From the NCBI GenBank assembly GCA_963711215.1, contig CAVQDH010000012.1, forward strand, positions 62,001-126,000: a DNA stretch of 64,000 bases. The letters are read 5' to 3'. The number at the start of each line of letters is the position of its first letter. The stretch's first letter is position 1. The notes beneath the pieces are model-generated. The model had not been told where the DNA came from and made no database searches. It saw only the letters and a list, made by a program, of their open reading frames with translations. The DNA comes from WHUA01 sp963711215. GTDB taxonomy: Bacteria > Pseudomonadota > Alphaproteobacteria > UBA8366. Made by a program: the position numbers and the translations under genes. This document shows positions 49,976-58,891 of the stretch, piece by piece.

Positions 49976-51624
49976 CAGCGGCCGCGCAGCGCCTTGATCG
50001 TGTTGGCGGAGTCCACGTTCTCCAGGCTGGTCAAGACGTCGATCACCGCGGGCCCGTCGACCGCCAGCGCCTCCTTCAGCACCGGTCCCGCCTCCTCCGG
50101 CTTGCGCACGGTGAAGCCCGCCGCGCCGAAGGACCGCGCCCAGGCGGCGAAGTCCGGGTTGACCAGGTCGGTCGCGTGCGTGCGGCCGGGGAAATGGGTC
50201 TCCTGGTGGAAACGGATCGTGCCGTAGCCGTTGTTGTTGGAGATGATGATGCGGACCTTCGCCTTCTCCATAATCGCGGTCGCCAGCTCCGAGCCGGTCA
50301 TCAGCGCGCCGCCGTCTCCGACCAGCGCCACGACCTGGCGCTCGGGATGGCGGATCGCGGCGGCCACCGCCGCCGGCACGCCCATGCCCATGGCGCCCGC
50401 CTCGGAGCCGAGCAGCGTCTGCGTCGCCTTGAAGCGGAAATGCCGGTGCATCCAGCTCGCGAAGCTGCCGGCGTCCGAGGTCAGCACCGCGTCGGCCGGC
50501 AGATGCTGCTGCATCGCCAGGATCATGTGGCCGAAGTCCATGCCGTCCGGCGCGTCGCGCGGCACCAGGGTCGAGGTCTGCTCATAGGCGCCGTGCGCCT
50601 TCTTCAGCCATTTCTTGCGCCCCTCGGAGGCCGGCGGCGCGTTGCGCGCGGCCAGCGCCTCCAGGAACGGCGCCGCCTCGCTGACGATGCCGAGCGCGAC
50701 TGGCGCGTTGCGGCCGATCTGCGCGGCGTCCGGATAGACCTGGATCAGCCGCTGGTTCGGGCCGGGCAGGCTGCCGTTGAGGGTGGCCATGTCGCCGAGC
50801 CGCGTGCCGACGGCGAGGATGACGTCGGCGCCCGTCGCGACCTCCTGCCACGGCTTGGGCGGACGGATGCCGAGCTCGCCCGCGAAATTCGGGTGCTCGT
50901 GGTCGAACACGTCCTGATGCTCGAAGGTGGCGAAGACCGGCAGCGACCAGGCCTCGGCCGCCGCGCGCAGCGCCTGCCGTCCGGCCGGCTGGTGCGCCCG
51001 CCCGCCGACGATGACGATGGGACGCTCCGCCTCCGCCAGCATGTCCGCCACCGCGGCCACGTCGGAATCCGACGGGCGGACATGGGGCGCCGCCTGGCGG
51101 CCGAGCGGCCTGGCGGCGGTCTCGGCCTCCAGCACGTCGGTCGGCAGGCCGACGACGACCGGTCCCGGCGTGCCGCTCTCGGCGATGCGAATGGCGCGGG
51201 CGACGATCTCGGCGATACGGTCGGGGTCGTGCACCTCCTCGACGCATTTGGCGATGTCGCCGAAGGTCTTGGTGAAGTCCATCTCCTGGGTGGCGTGGCG
51301 GCCCAGCTTGCGCGTGCCGACCTGGCCCAGCAGCAGGAGCAGCGGCTGCGCGCCCTGCTCCGCCGAATGCGCGGCGATCGAGGCGTTGGTGGCGCCGGGC
51401 CCGCGGCTGGCGAAGACAACGCCGACCCGGCCGGTCAGCTTGGCGTCGGCCAGCGCCATGAAGGCCGCGCCGCCCTCGTGCCGGCAGGTCACCAGATGCA
51501 GCACCGGGTCGTCGTGCAGCTCGCTCATGACGGCGAGATAGCTCTCGCCCGGCACGCAGAAGGCGCGGTCGATGCCGTGCATGACCAGCGTATCGAGCAG
51601 AATTTTTGCGGCCGTCTTGCCCAT
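49975..51624 (-). CDS. Thiamine diphosphate-dependent enzyme (acetolactate synthase-like)
   Basis: The 549-residue protein has the three domains of the IlvB/decarboxylase family. An N-terminal PYR domain carries the catalytic Glu in VTCRHEGGAAFMALADAKLT and GVVFASRGPGATNAS. A middle domain has RPIVIVGGRAHQPAGRQALR. The C-terminal PP domain has the metal motif LVGDGGALMTGSELATAIME, ending about 27 residues on at IISNNNGYGTIRFHQETH. The sequence diverges from true acetolactate synthase and no small subunit (ilvH) is nearby, so the reaction is uncertain. Confidence 0.88.
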   Translation of the reverse strand: MGKTAAKILLDTLVMHGIDRAFCVPGESYLAVMSELHDDPVLHLVTCRHEGGAAFMALADAKLTGRVGVVFASRGPGATNASIAAHSAEQGAQPLLLLLGQVGTRKLGRHATQEMDFTKTFGDIAKCVEEVHDPDRIAEIVARAIRIAESGTPGPVVVGLPTDVLEAETAARPLGRQAAPHVRPSDSDVAAVADMLAEAERPIVIVGGRAHQPAGRQALRAAAEAWSLPVFATFEHQDVFDHEHPNFAGELGIRPPKPWQEVATGADVILAVGTRLGDMATLNGSLPGPNQRLIQVYPDAAQIGRNAPVALGIVSEAAPFLEALAARNAPPASEGRKKWLKKAHGAYEQTSTLVPRDAPDGMDFGHMILAMQQHLPADAVLTSDAGSFASWMHRHFRFKATQTLLGSEAGAMGMGVPAAVAAAIRHPERQVVALVGDGGALMTGSELATAIMEKAKVRIIISNNNGYGTIRFHQETHFPGRTHATDLVNPDFAAWARSFGAAGFTVRKPEEAGPVLKEALAVDGPAVIDVLTSLENVDSANTIKALRGR

Positions 51625-51777
51625 GATGATCCTCCCTCGGCCGCTTCAGCGGACCGTTCTAGCCCTAGGCGATTGCGGATGAGTCCTCGGTCAATAGCCG
51701 ATCCTGCCCTCTACCCCCCGTTGTCCGCAAGTCCGGCGCGGGATGATGGTCCACACGCCTTCTCGCGCTCATGTAAC

Positions 51778-51855
51778 CCTCATGCTGAGCTTGTCGAAGC
51801 ATGAGCGGCACCAGCATCAGAGCGATGCTCATCCTTCGACAGGCTCAGGATGAGG
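51778..51855. repeat. REP-like palindrome pair left of DUF1467-mce
   Basis: Two imperfect palindromes, CCTCATGCTGAGC...GAAGCATGAG (51778-51805) and CTCATCCTTCGACAGG...GGATGAGG (51828-51855), are separated by 22 bases. They belong to the widespread intergenic family whose spurious translation is SLSKDE. Matching units lie at 52541-52626, so the pair DUF1467-mce is bracketed. They may act as bidirectional terminators. Confidence 0.7.
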
Positions 51856-51880
51856 GCTGTGGGATGCCCGGAAGCGTTTC

Positions 51881-52114
51881 TTACTGCCGCAGGCTGATCA
51901 GGTTGGAGTCGATCAGCCACCAGACGCCGGCGAGGATGACCGCCGAGATCACCGAGGTGACGGCGAATTTGATCAAGAGGCGCGGCTTCGCCGGCGCGCT
52001 GGCGGCGTGGCCGGGCTCGGGGTTCTCCACCGGCTTGTTGCCCCAGGGCAGCACGGCGAACAGCACCGTCCACCAGATAATCACATAGGTCATGATGGCG
52101 GTGAACCAGTTCAT
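51881..52114 (-). CDS. DUF1467 family membrane protein
   Basis: A 77-residue inner-membrane protein with two hydrophobic segments, TAIMTYVIIWWTVLFAVLPW (about 5-24) and AVTSVISAVILAGVWWLI (about 51-68). They are joined by a Pro/Lys-rich loop (GNKPVENPEPGHAASAPAKP). The N-terminal MNWFTAIMTYVIIWW is characteristic of DUF1467. It follows mce with a 3-base gap; this mce-DUF1467 pair is conserved in alphaproteobacteria. Function unknown. Confidence 0.9.
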   Translation of the reverse strand: MNWFTAIMTYVIIWWTVLFAVLPWGNKPVENPEPGHAASAPAKPRLLIKFAVTSVISAVILAGVWWLIDSNLISLRQ

Positions 52115-52117
52115 GTC

Positions 52118-52522
52118 TCAGACCTGTTCCAATTCAATGAGGGTTCCGAGGAAATCCTTCGGGTGGAGGAACAGCACGGGCTTGCCATGTGCTCCCGTCT
52201 TGGGCTCGCCGTCGCCGAGGACGCGCGCGCCCTCCGCCTTGAGGCGGTCGCGCGCCGCCACGATGTCGTCGACCTCGTAGCAGACGTGATGGATGCCGCC
52301 CGATGGGTTGCGCTCCAGGTAGCTTGCGATCGGCGATGCCGGCCCGAGCGGATGCAACAGCTCGATCTTGGTGTTGGGCAGCTCGACGAAAACCGTGACC
52401 ACGCCGTGCTCGGGCAGCGGCAACGGCGCGGAAACCTTGGCGCCCAGAAGATCGCGATAGGTCGCGACGGCCGCCTCCATGTCCGGCACCGCGATGGCCA
52501 CGTGGTTGAGCTTCCCGATCAT
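52118..52522 (-). CDS. mce: Methylmalonyl-CoA epimerase
   Basis: Interconverts (R)- and (S)-methylmalonyl-CoA in propionate metabolism. The start at MIGKLNHVAIAVPDMEAAVA gives 134 residues; eight codons upstream are not conserved. Metal ligands of the vicinal-oxygen-chelate fold lie in NHVAIAV, GIHHVCYEV and the C-terminal GTLIELEQV. It lies between rnj and DUF1467, its usual place in this class. Confidence 0.95.
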   Translation of the reverse strand: MIGKLNHVAIAVPDMEAAVATYRDLLGAKVSAPLPLPEHGVVTVFVELPNTKIELLHPLGPASPIASYLERNPSGGIHHVCYEVDDIVAARDRLKAEGARVLGDGEPKTGAHGKPVLFLHPKDFLGTLIELEQV

Positions 52523-52540
52523 CGTTGTCCGCGGTCCCCG

Positions 52541-52626
52541 CCTCATCCTTCGACAGGCTCAGGATGAGGCTCCCGTTCCGCGTAAAAATACGAATATCCT
52601 CATGCTGAGCCCGTCGAAGCATGAGG
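52541..52626. repeat. REP-like palindrome pair right of DUF1467-mce
   Basis: CCTCATCCTTCGACAGG...GGATGAGG (52541-52569) and CCTCATGCTGAGCCCG...GCATGAGG (52598-52626) are the same two units as at 51778-51855, in swapped order. They lie in the gap between mce and rnj. Confidence 0.7.
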
Positions 52627-52647
52627 TCCGCCCGTCACCGGCCCTCG

Positions 52648-54326
52648 TTATACCCGCACGAGGTGGACTTCGGTATGCGGGCGCTTGCCGCAGATCTGGC
52701 GCAGGCTGCGGCGCACCGCGCGGCGCGCGGCCTCGCTGACCTGCTCGTCGTCGTTGCGGTCGCGCGCCGACAGCGCATTGACGGCATCCGCCACCGCGTC
52801 GGTGACCACCGGCAGGATCGCGTCCTCGCGCTCGCCCGGCTCGATGCCGTGCAGGCTGACGATCGGCAGCCCGCGCAGCGCGCCGTCCTCGCCCAGGATG
52901 ACGGTCGCGACCGCGCTGCCATGATGGATCATGCGGCGGCGGTCGCGGATCGCGCCGCTTTCGAGGTTGATGATCTGGTGCCCGTCGACCGCGAGCCGGC
53001 CGGTGAACACCTCGTCGATGATCTCCGCCCGTCCCGGCGCCAGGCAGACGACCGAGCCGTTCTGCACCACCACCGTTTCCGGCACCTGGCATTCCTGCGC
53101 CAGCTTGGCGTGCGCCACCAGATGGCGCGGCTCGCCATGCACCGGCACGGCGATGCGCGGGCGGATCCACTGGTACATCTGGGCCAGCTCGTCGCGCGCC
53201 GGATGGCCCGAGACGTGGACATTCTCCTCGTTGGTGGTGACCACCTCGATGCCCTGCTCGCTCAGCCGGTTGTGCAGCCGGTTGATCGAGATCTCGTTGC
53301 CCGGAATGATCCGGCTCGAGAAGATCACCGTGTCGCCCGCCTCCAGCCCGACGTCGGGGTGGTCGCCGGCGACGATGCGCGCAGAGCGCCGAGCGCGGCT
53401 CGCCCTGGCTGCCGGTGCAGATCATCAGCACCTCGTCGCGCGGCAGGTAGGCGACGTCGCGCTCGCTGAGGAACGGCGGCAGGTCCAGCATGTAGCCGGT
53501 CTCCTTGGCCGCCTCGTAGATGCGCCAGAGCGAGCGCCCGACCAGGGCGACGCGGCGGCCATGCGCCGCGCCGACGCGGGCGATCGTCTCCAGCCGCGCC
53601 ACGTTCGAGGCGAAGCAGGCGACCGCCACGCGCTGCTTGTAGCGCCCGACGATGTCGAGCAGCGTGTCGCGAACGTCGGCTTCCGAGCCGGATTCGCCGG
53701 GCACCAGGACGTTGGTCGAATCGCAGACCATCGCCAGCACGCCTTCCTCGCCGGCCCGGATCAGCGCCGCCTCGTCCGTCGTCGGCCCGACCAGCGGGTC
53801 CGGGTCGAGCTTCCAGTCGCCGGTATGCATGACGCGGCCGACCGGGGTCTCGATGACCAGCGCGTTGGGCTCCGGGATCGAATGGGTCAGCGTGATCAGC
53901 TCGATATCGAAGGGGCCGACGGAGAAGCGGCCGCTCAAGGGGATCACCGTCAGCGGCACGCGGTCGAGCAGGCCGGCCTCGGCCAGCTTGCGGCGCAGCA
54001 CCGCGGCCGTGAACGGCGTCGCGTAGACCGGGCAGCCGAGCCGCTCCCAGAGATAGGCAACCGCGCCGAGATGGTCCTCATGCGCATGCGTCAGCACCAG
54101 GCCGACCAGCTCGTCGCGGCGTTCCTCGATGAAGGACGGGTCGGGCAGGATGACATCGATGCCGGGCGTCGATTCGTCGCCGAAGGTGATGCCGAGATCG
54201 ACCATCAGCCAGCGTGCCGGCATGGCCGTAGAGGTTCATGTTCATGCCGATCTCGCCCGCCCCGCCGAGCGGCAGGAACAGGAGCTCGTCGTCGCCGGGG
54301 GTGCCGGTGTCGAGATAGCGCGTCAT
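52648..54326 (-). CDS. rnj: Ribonuclease J (frameshifted near 54214 and 53383)
   Basis: Metallo-beta-lactamase/beta-CASP RNase with 5'-exo and endonuclease activity. Piece one: MTRYLDTGTPGDDELLFLPL then GGAGEIGMNMNLYGHAG. After a +1 break near 54214, piece two has RWLMVDLGITFGDESTPGID, the metal motif LVLTHAHEDHLGAVAYLWER and ICTGSQGEPRSAL. After a +1 break near 53383, piece three has IVAGDHPDVGLEAGDTVIFS, VSGHPARDELAQMY and the C-terminal domain to HTEVHLVRV. The repaired length is about 559 residues, normal for the family. coaX overlaps its start as ATGA. Confidence 0.93.
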
Positions 54327-55096
54327 CGCTTGGCGTTTCGGCGGTAGATCAGCTGAAGCCCGCGCACCGTCATCTCGGAATCATAGGCGTGGATCACGTC
54401 CGTCGCGTCGGAGAACATCGGCGCGAGGCCGCCGGTCGCCACCACGCGCAGCTCCTTGCCGCATTCCTGCCGGATACGCATCACCAACCCCTCGATCATC
54501 GAGATATAGCCCCAGAAAACGCCGGAGAGCATGGCCGGCACGGTCGCCTTGCCGACCACCCGGTCGGGCTTGCGGATATCGATGCGCGGCAGCAGGGCGG
54601 ACGCCATGTAGAGCGCGTCGACCGAGAGGTTGATGCCGGGCGCGATGACGCCGCCGCAGAAATTGCCGTCATCGTCGGTTATGTCGAAGCTGGTCGCCGT
54701 GCCGAAATCGACGATGATCAGCGAGCCGCCGAAGCGCTCGTAAGCCGCGACCGCGTTGACCATCCGGTCCTCGCCGACCTGTTCCGGGCGGTCGATCAGC
54801 GCCTTGATGCCGAGGTCCAGCGCCGGGTCGCCGACCAGCATCGGCTCGACGTCGAAATACTTGCCGCACAGCCGCACCAGGTTGAAGCGCGCCGAGGGCA
54901 CGACGCTGGCGATGATCGCGGCGTCGATCCGCGCCGGCTCGATGCCGGCGAGCCCCATGAGCTGGGTCAGCCAGACCGCGTATTCGTCCGCCGTGCGCTT
55001 CGGATTGTTGTGGCAGCGCCAGGCGCCCTTGAGCGCCTCGCCGTCAAAGACCGCGAAGACGACATTGGTATTTCCGGAATCAATGGCGAGCAGCAC
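54323..55096 (-). CDS. coaX: Type III pantothenate kinase
   Basis: First step of coenzyme A synthesis. The 257-residue protein starts MLLAIDSGNTNVVFAVFDGE (ASKHA phosphate-1 loop), with TADEYAVWLTQLM, the catalytic-Asp region NLVRLCGKYF...GEDRMVNAVAAYERFGGSLI and phosphate-2 loop IIVDFGTATSFDITD. GGVIAPGINLSVDALYMASA follows. The birA-coaX-rnj order is conserved. Its stop overlaps the rnj ATG. Confidence 0.97.
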   Translation of the reverse strand: MLLAIDSGNTNVVFAVFDGEALKGAWRCHNNPKRTADEYAVWLTQLMGLAGIEPARIDAAIIASVVPSARFNLVRLCGKYFDVEPMLVGDPALDLGIKALIDRPEQVGEDRMVNAVAAYERFGGSLIIVDFGTATSFDITDDDGNFCGGVIAPGINLSVDALYMASALLPRIDIRKPDRVVGKATVPAMLSGVFWGYISMIEGLVMRIRQECGKELRVVATGGLAPMFSDATDVIHAYDSEMTVRGLQLIYRRNAKR

Positions 55097-55117
55097 GGCC
55101 GCCCTCTCCCCGAGATT

Positions 55118-55873
55118 TCATCGAAAAAACACGTCTCCCGCCGATATAGTCCGGGTCGTCTTGTCCGCCAGCCGCAGCACGAGAGCGCCCGTATCGTCCA
55201 GCCCTTCGAAGTGGCCCTGGATCTCCTCCCGGGGCAGGCGAACGGTGATGGCCTCGCCGACCCCCCGGGCGCGGGCGAGCCACGCATCCCGAATGGGCGC
55301 AATCCCGGCAGTTTCCCACCGACCCCGCCAATGGCGCAAGTTGTCCAGAAGCGACACCAGGACCGCCCCGACCGAAAGCCGCAAGCCGCGCTCGCCGCTG
55401 AGGTCGGTCGCCGACAGCCCCTCGCCCTTGGGATGGACCGCGACGTTGATGCCGCAGCCGATGACGACCCAGTCCGCAGCGCTTCGGCTGCTGCCCGACG
55501 CCTCGAGCAGCAGGCCCGCGACCTTGGCCCCCTCGATCAGCACGTCGTTCGGCCATTTGTGCTGGACCCGGCGGCCGGCGGGCAGGAAGCCGGCGACCGT
55601 GTCGCCGACCGCCACCGCGGCCACGAGCGACAGCCCGGCGGCCCGCGCGAGCGGCACCTGCGGGCGCATCAGCACCGAGCAGTAGAGGTTGCCCTCGAGC
55701 GACGCCCATTGCCGCCCGCGCCGCCCCCGCCCCGCCGTCTGGCAATGCGCCCAGACGACGGTGCCGTCCGCCGCGCCCTCGGCCGCAAGGCGCGCCGCCT
55801 CGTCATTCGTGGACGGGACGCTCTCCCGCTCGATCAGCGTATAGCCTTGGGGAAGCGGCAGGGCCGTGCTCAT
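55118..55873 (-). CDS. birA: Biotin-[acetyl-CoA-carboxylase] ligase
   Basis: Activates biotin and attaches it to the carboxylase carrier lysine. The start at MSTALPLPQGYTLIERESVP (251 residues) is preferred over a TTG four codons upstream. Biotinyl-AMP motif QTAGRGRRGRQWASLEGNLY, then KWPNDVLIEGAKVAGLLLEA and GCGINVAVHP. No N-terminal helix-turn-helix is present, so it is a class I enzyme without repressor function. It lies directly after nuoN, as in most alphaproteobacteria. Confidence 0.95.
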   Translation of the reverse strand: MSTALPLPQGYTLIERESVPSTNDEAARLAAEGAADGTVVWAHCQTAGRGRRGRQWASLEGNLYCSVLMRPQVPLARAAGLSLVAAVAVGDTVAGFLPAGRRVQHKWPNDVLIEGAKVAGLLLEASGSSRSAADWVVIGCGINVAVHPKGEGLSATDLSGERGLRLSVGAVLVSLLDNLRHWRGRWETAGIAPIRDAWLARARGVGEAITVRLPREEIQGHFEGLDDTGALVLRLADKTTRTISAGDVFFR

Positions 55874-55888
55874 GCCCACCGGCAATAT

Positions 55889-57337
55889 CTACTTCCAGAG
55901 CAGGGTCGACGCCGCCACATCGGCGACGCTGACCACCGGCGACAGGACGAGGAAGAACAGCACGGTAATGAGCGCCGTGACGGTGAGGACCGCGGCCACG
56001 CCCTTGCCGATCGGCCGGTCGAAGGGCTCCAACGCCTCGTCGAAATACATCACCTTGACGATCCGCAGGTAATAGTAGGCGCCCACCACGCTGGCCACGA
56101 CGCCGATGATGGCGAGCGTCACCAGGTTCGCCTCGATCGCCGCCATGAACACATAGAGCTTACCGAAGAAGCCCGCGAGCGGCGGAATGCCGGCCAACGA
56201 GAACATGAAGATGAGCAGCGCGAGCGCCATCTTCGGGTTGGACTTGCCGAGCCCGGCGAGATCGTCGATGCCTTCGACCATGGTGCCCTGGCGGCGCATG
56301 CTGAGGATGCAGGCGAAGGTGCCCATGTTCATGAACAGATAGATCGTCATGTAGACCAGCACCGCCGTCACGCCGCTGCGGCCGCCGGCCGCGAGGCCGA
56401 TCAGGGCATAGCCGACATGGCCGATCGAGCTGTAAGCCATCAGCCGCTTGATGTTGGTCTGGTTGATCGCCGCCAGCGCGCCCAGCACCATCGACAGGAT
56501 TGAAATCACGACGATGACCTGCCGCCAGTCGGCCAGCATGCTGTTGAACGGCACCGTCATGACGCGGAGGAACAGCCCGATCGCCGCGATCTTGGGCGCG
56601 ACCGCAAAGAAGGCGGTGACCGAGGTCGGCGCGCCCTCATAGACGTCCGGCGTCCACATGTGGAACGGCACGGCGGAAACCTTGAAGGCAAGCCCGGTGA
56701 TCAGGAAGACGACGCCGATGATCAGGCCGACCGGTATGTGGCCGGCGTTGCCGGCAACCACACGGCCGATCAGGGAGAATTCAGTTGTTCCGGTGTAGCC
56801 GTAGATCAGGCTGCAGCCATAGAGCAGCATGCCCGAGGACAGCGCGCCGAGGACGAAATATTTCAGCCCGGCCTCGGTCGAGCGCAGCGAATCCCGCTGG
56901 AAGGCGGCAAGCACGTAGAGCGAGAGGCTCTGCAGCTCGAGGCCGAGATAGAGCGCGATGAGATCGTTCGCCGACAGCATCAGCATCATGCCGAGCGTGG
57001 CGAACACCACCAGGACCGGATACTCGAAGCGCGTCATGCCCTCGCGGCGGAGAAAGCGCTCGCTCATCAGCAGCGTCACCATCGAGCCGATCAGCACGAG
57101 CATCTTCATGTACATGCCGAAGCCGTCGGCGATGAACAGCCCGTTGAATGCCAGGCCCTGCCCACCGGGATTGACCACGACCAGCGCGAGCGTCGCGAGC
57201 AGGGTCGCGAGCGCGAAGGTGCTGACGGTCTTGAACGCGCGCTTTTCCGGGGTGAAGACACCCAGCATCATCAGCGCCATGCCGACCAGCGCCAGGAAGA
57301 TCTCCGGCGTCGCCGGCAATATCACGGGAAGTTTCAC
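55889..57337 (-). CDS. nuoN: NADH-quinone oxidoreductase subunit N
   Basis: Antiporter-like proton-pumping subunit of complex I, 482 residues with about 14 membrane helices. Core motifs: LSANDLIALYLGLELQSLSL then YVLAAFQRDSLRSTEAGLKY (conserved Glu/Lys pair), TGLAFKVSAVPFHMWTPDVY and NQTNIKRLMAYSSIGHVGYA. It is the last nuo gene here, 24 bases after nuoM, and precedes birA. Confidence 0.97.
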   Translation of the reverse strand: MKLPVILPATPEIFLALVGMALMMLGVFTPEKRAFKTVSTFALATLLATLALVVVNPGGQGLAFNGLFIADGFGMYMKMLVLIGSMVTLLMSERFLRREGMTRFEYPVLVVFATLGMMLMLSANDLIALYLGLELQSLSLYVLAAFQRDSLRSTEAGLKYFVLGALSSGMLLYGCSLIYGYTGTTEFSLIGRVVAGNAGHIPVGLIIGVVFLITGLAFKVSAVPFHMWTPDVYEGAPTSVTAFFAVAPKIAAIGLFLRVMTVPFNSMLADWRQVIVVISILSMVLGALAAINQTNIKRLMAYSSIGHVGYALIGLAAGGRSGVTAVLVYMTIYLFMNMGTFACILSMRRQGTMVEGIDDLAGLGKSNPKMALALLIFMFSLAGIPPLAGFFGKLYVFMAAIEANLVTLAIIGVVASVVGAYYYLRIVKVMYFDEALEPFDRPIGKGVAAVLTVTALITVLFFLVLSPVVSVADVAASTLLWK

Positions 57338-57361
57338 GATCGGCGGCCCCCTTCCCTCATC

Positions 57362-58885
57362 TCAGCGGACCGCCACCGCGGCCGCGCCATGCGCCGCCAC
57401 GGCAAGGGCCGCATTGTAGTCGGCGATCAGCTTGGACACGGATACTTCGATCGGCAGCAGGAACGACAGCGGATAGATGCCCATCCACAGCACCACCACG
57501 ACCAGCGGCGCGAAGACGGCGATCTCGCGCCAGCTCAGGTCGCGGATGGACTTCAGCGAGTCCTTCACCAGGTCGCCGAAGATCACCCGGCGATAGAGAT
57601 ACAGCATGTAGGCGGCGCCCAGGAACATGCCCGTCGCGATCAGCGCACAGACCCAGGTGTTGGCCTGGAAGGTGCCGACCATCACCAGGATCTCGCCGAC
57701 GAAGCCGCTGGTTCCCGGCAGCCCGACCGAGGCGAGCATGAAGATCATGAACACCGCGGCGTATTTCGGCATGCGGTTGACCAACCCGCCATAGGCGGCG
57801 ATCTCGCGGCTGTGCATCCGGTCGTAGACCACGCCGACGCAGAGGAAGAGCGCCGCCGAGACGACGCCGTGGCTCAGCATCTGGATGATCGCGCCTGCGA
57901 CCGCTTGCTGGTTCATGATGAAGATGCCGACGGTGACGAAGCCCATATGGGCGACCGAGGAATAGGCGATCAGCTTCTTCATGTCCTCCTGCGCCAAGGC
58001 GACCAGCGAGGTGTAGATCACCGCGATCGCGCTGAGCGTGAAGACAAAGGGCGCGAAATAATGCGAGGCGACCGGCAGGAGCCCGATCGAAAAGCGCAGG
58101 AAGCCGTATCCGCCCATCTTCAGCAGCACGCCCGCCAGGATGACCGAGCCCGCCGTCGGCGCTTCGACATGCGCGTCCGGCAACCAGGTATGCACCGGCC
58201 ACATCGGCACCTTGACCGCAAAGGACGCGAAGAAGGCGAGCCACAGCCAGGTCTGCAGATGCGGGTCGATGTGCGTGATCAGCAGGGTGCCGATATTGGT
58301 CGTCCGCGCTTCCAGGTAGATCGCGATGATCGCCAGCAGCATCAGCACCGAGCCGAGCAGCGTGTAGAGGAAGAACTTGAAGGCGGCGTAAACCCGCCGC
58401 GGGCCGCCCCAGACGCCGATGATCAGGAACATCGGGATCAGCACCGCCTCGAAGAAGACGTAGAACACGACGAAGTCCAGCGCGCAGAACAGGCCGACCA
58501 GGAAGGTCTCGAGCACCAGGAAGGCGATCATGTATTCGCGCACCCGGACCGTGATCGATTCCCAGCTCGCCAGCACGCAGATCGGCGTCAAGAAGGTCGT
58601 CAGCAGCACGAAGAACAGCGAGATGCCGTCGACGCCCATGTGGTAGGAGATGTTGTATTGCGGGATCCAGCGCACCAGCTCTTCGAACTGGAAGTCCGGG
58701 GTCGCCGCGTCGAAATTCGCCCAGATATAGAGCGATTCGAAGAAGGTGAAGAGCGACACCCAGAGCGCGGCCCAGCGCGAGTTGCGCGCGACCTCTTCCT
58801 CCGAGCCGCGCACCACGAACAGGATGAACAGCGCGCCGACAAGGGGCGTGAAGGTGACGACCGTGAGAACGCCGATGTTCTCCAT
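57362..58885 (-). CDS. nuoM: NADH-quinone oxidoreductase subunit M
   Basis: Antiporter-like complex I subunit, 507 residues. Motifs: YHMGVDGISLFFVLLTTFLT, FVVFYVFFEAVLIPMFLIIG (conserved Glu), FFASFAVKVPMWPVHTWLPD (conserved Lys) and AQEDMKKLIAYSSVAHMGFV. It follows nuoL by 6 bases. The C-terminus ends with an Ala/Val-rich tail (AAHGAAAVAVR). The frame is intact. Confidence 0.97.
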   Translation of the reverse strand: MENIGVLTVVTFTPLVGALFILFVVRGSEEEVARNSRWAALWVSLFTFFESLYIWANFDAATPDFQFEELVRWIPQYNISYHMGVDGISLFFVLLTTFLTPICVLASWESITVRVREYMIAFLVLETFLVGLFCALDFVVFYVFFEAVLIPMFLIIGVWGGPRRVYAAFKFFLYTLLGSVLMLLAIIAIYLEARTTNIGTLLITHIDPHLQTWLWLAFFASFAVKVPMWPVHTWLPDAHVEAPTAGSVILAGVLLKMGGYGFLRFSIGLLPVASHYFAPFVFTLSAIAVIYTSLVALAQEDMKKLIAYSSVAHMGFVTVGIFIMNQQAVAGAIIQMLSHGVVSAALFLCVGVVYDRMHSREIAAYGGLVNRMPKYAAVFMIFMLASVGLPGTSGFVGEILVMVGTFQANTWVCALIATGMFLGAAYMLYLYRRVIFGDLVKDSLKSIRDLSWREIAVFAPLVVVVLWMGIYPLSFLLPIEVSVSKLIADYNAALAVAAHGAAAVAVR

Positions 58886-58891
58886 TCCGCC

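Noticed and set aside
52931..56503. Very long plus-strand open frame (~1190 codons) over rnj, coaX, birA and nuoN
   Set aside because: It is antisense to four well-identified genes, is Arg/Asp/His-rich with no domain, and arises from high GC at third codon positions.
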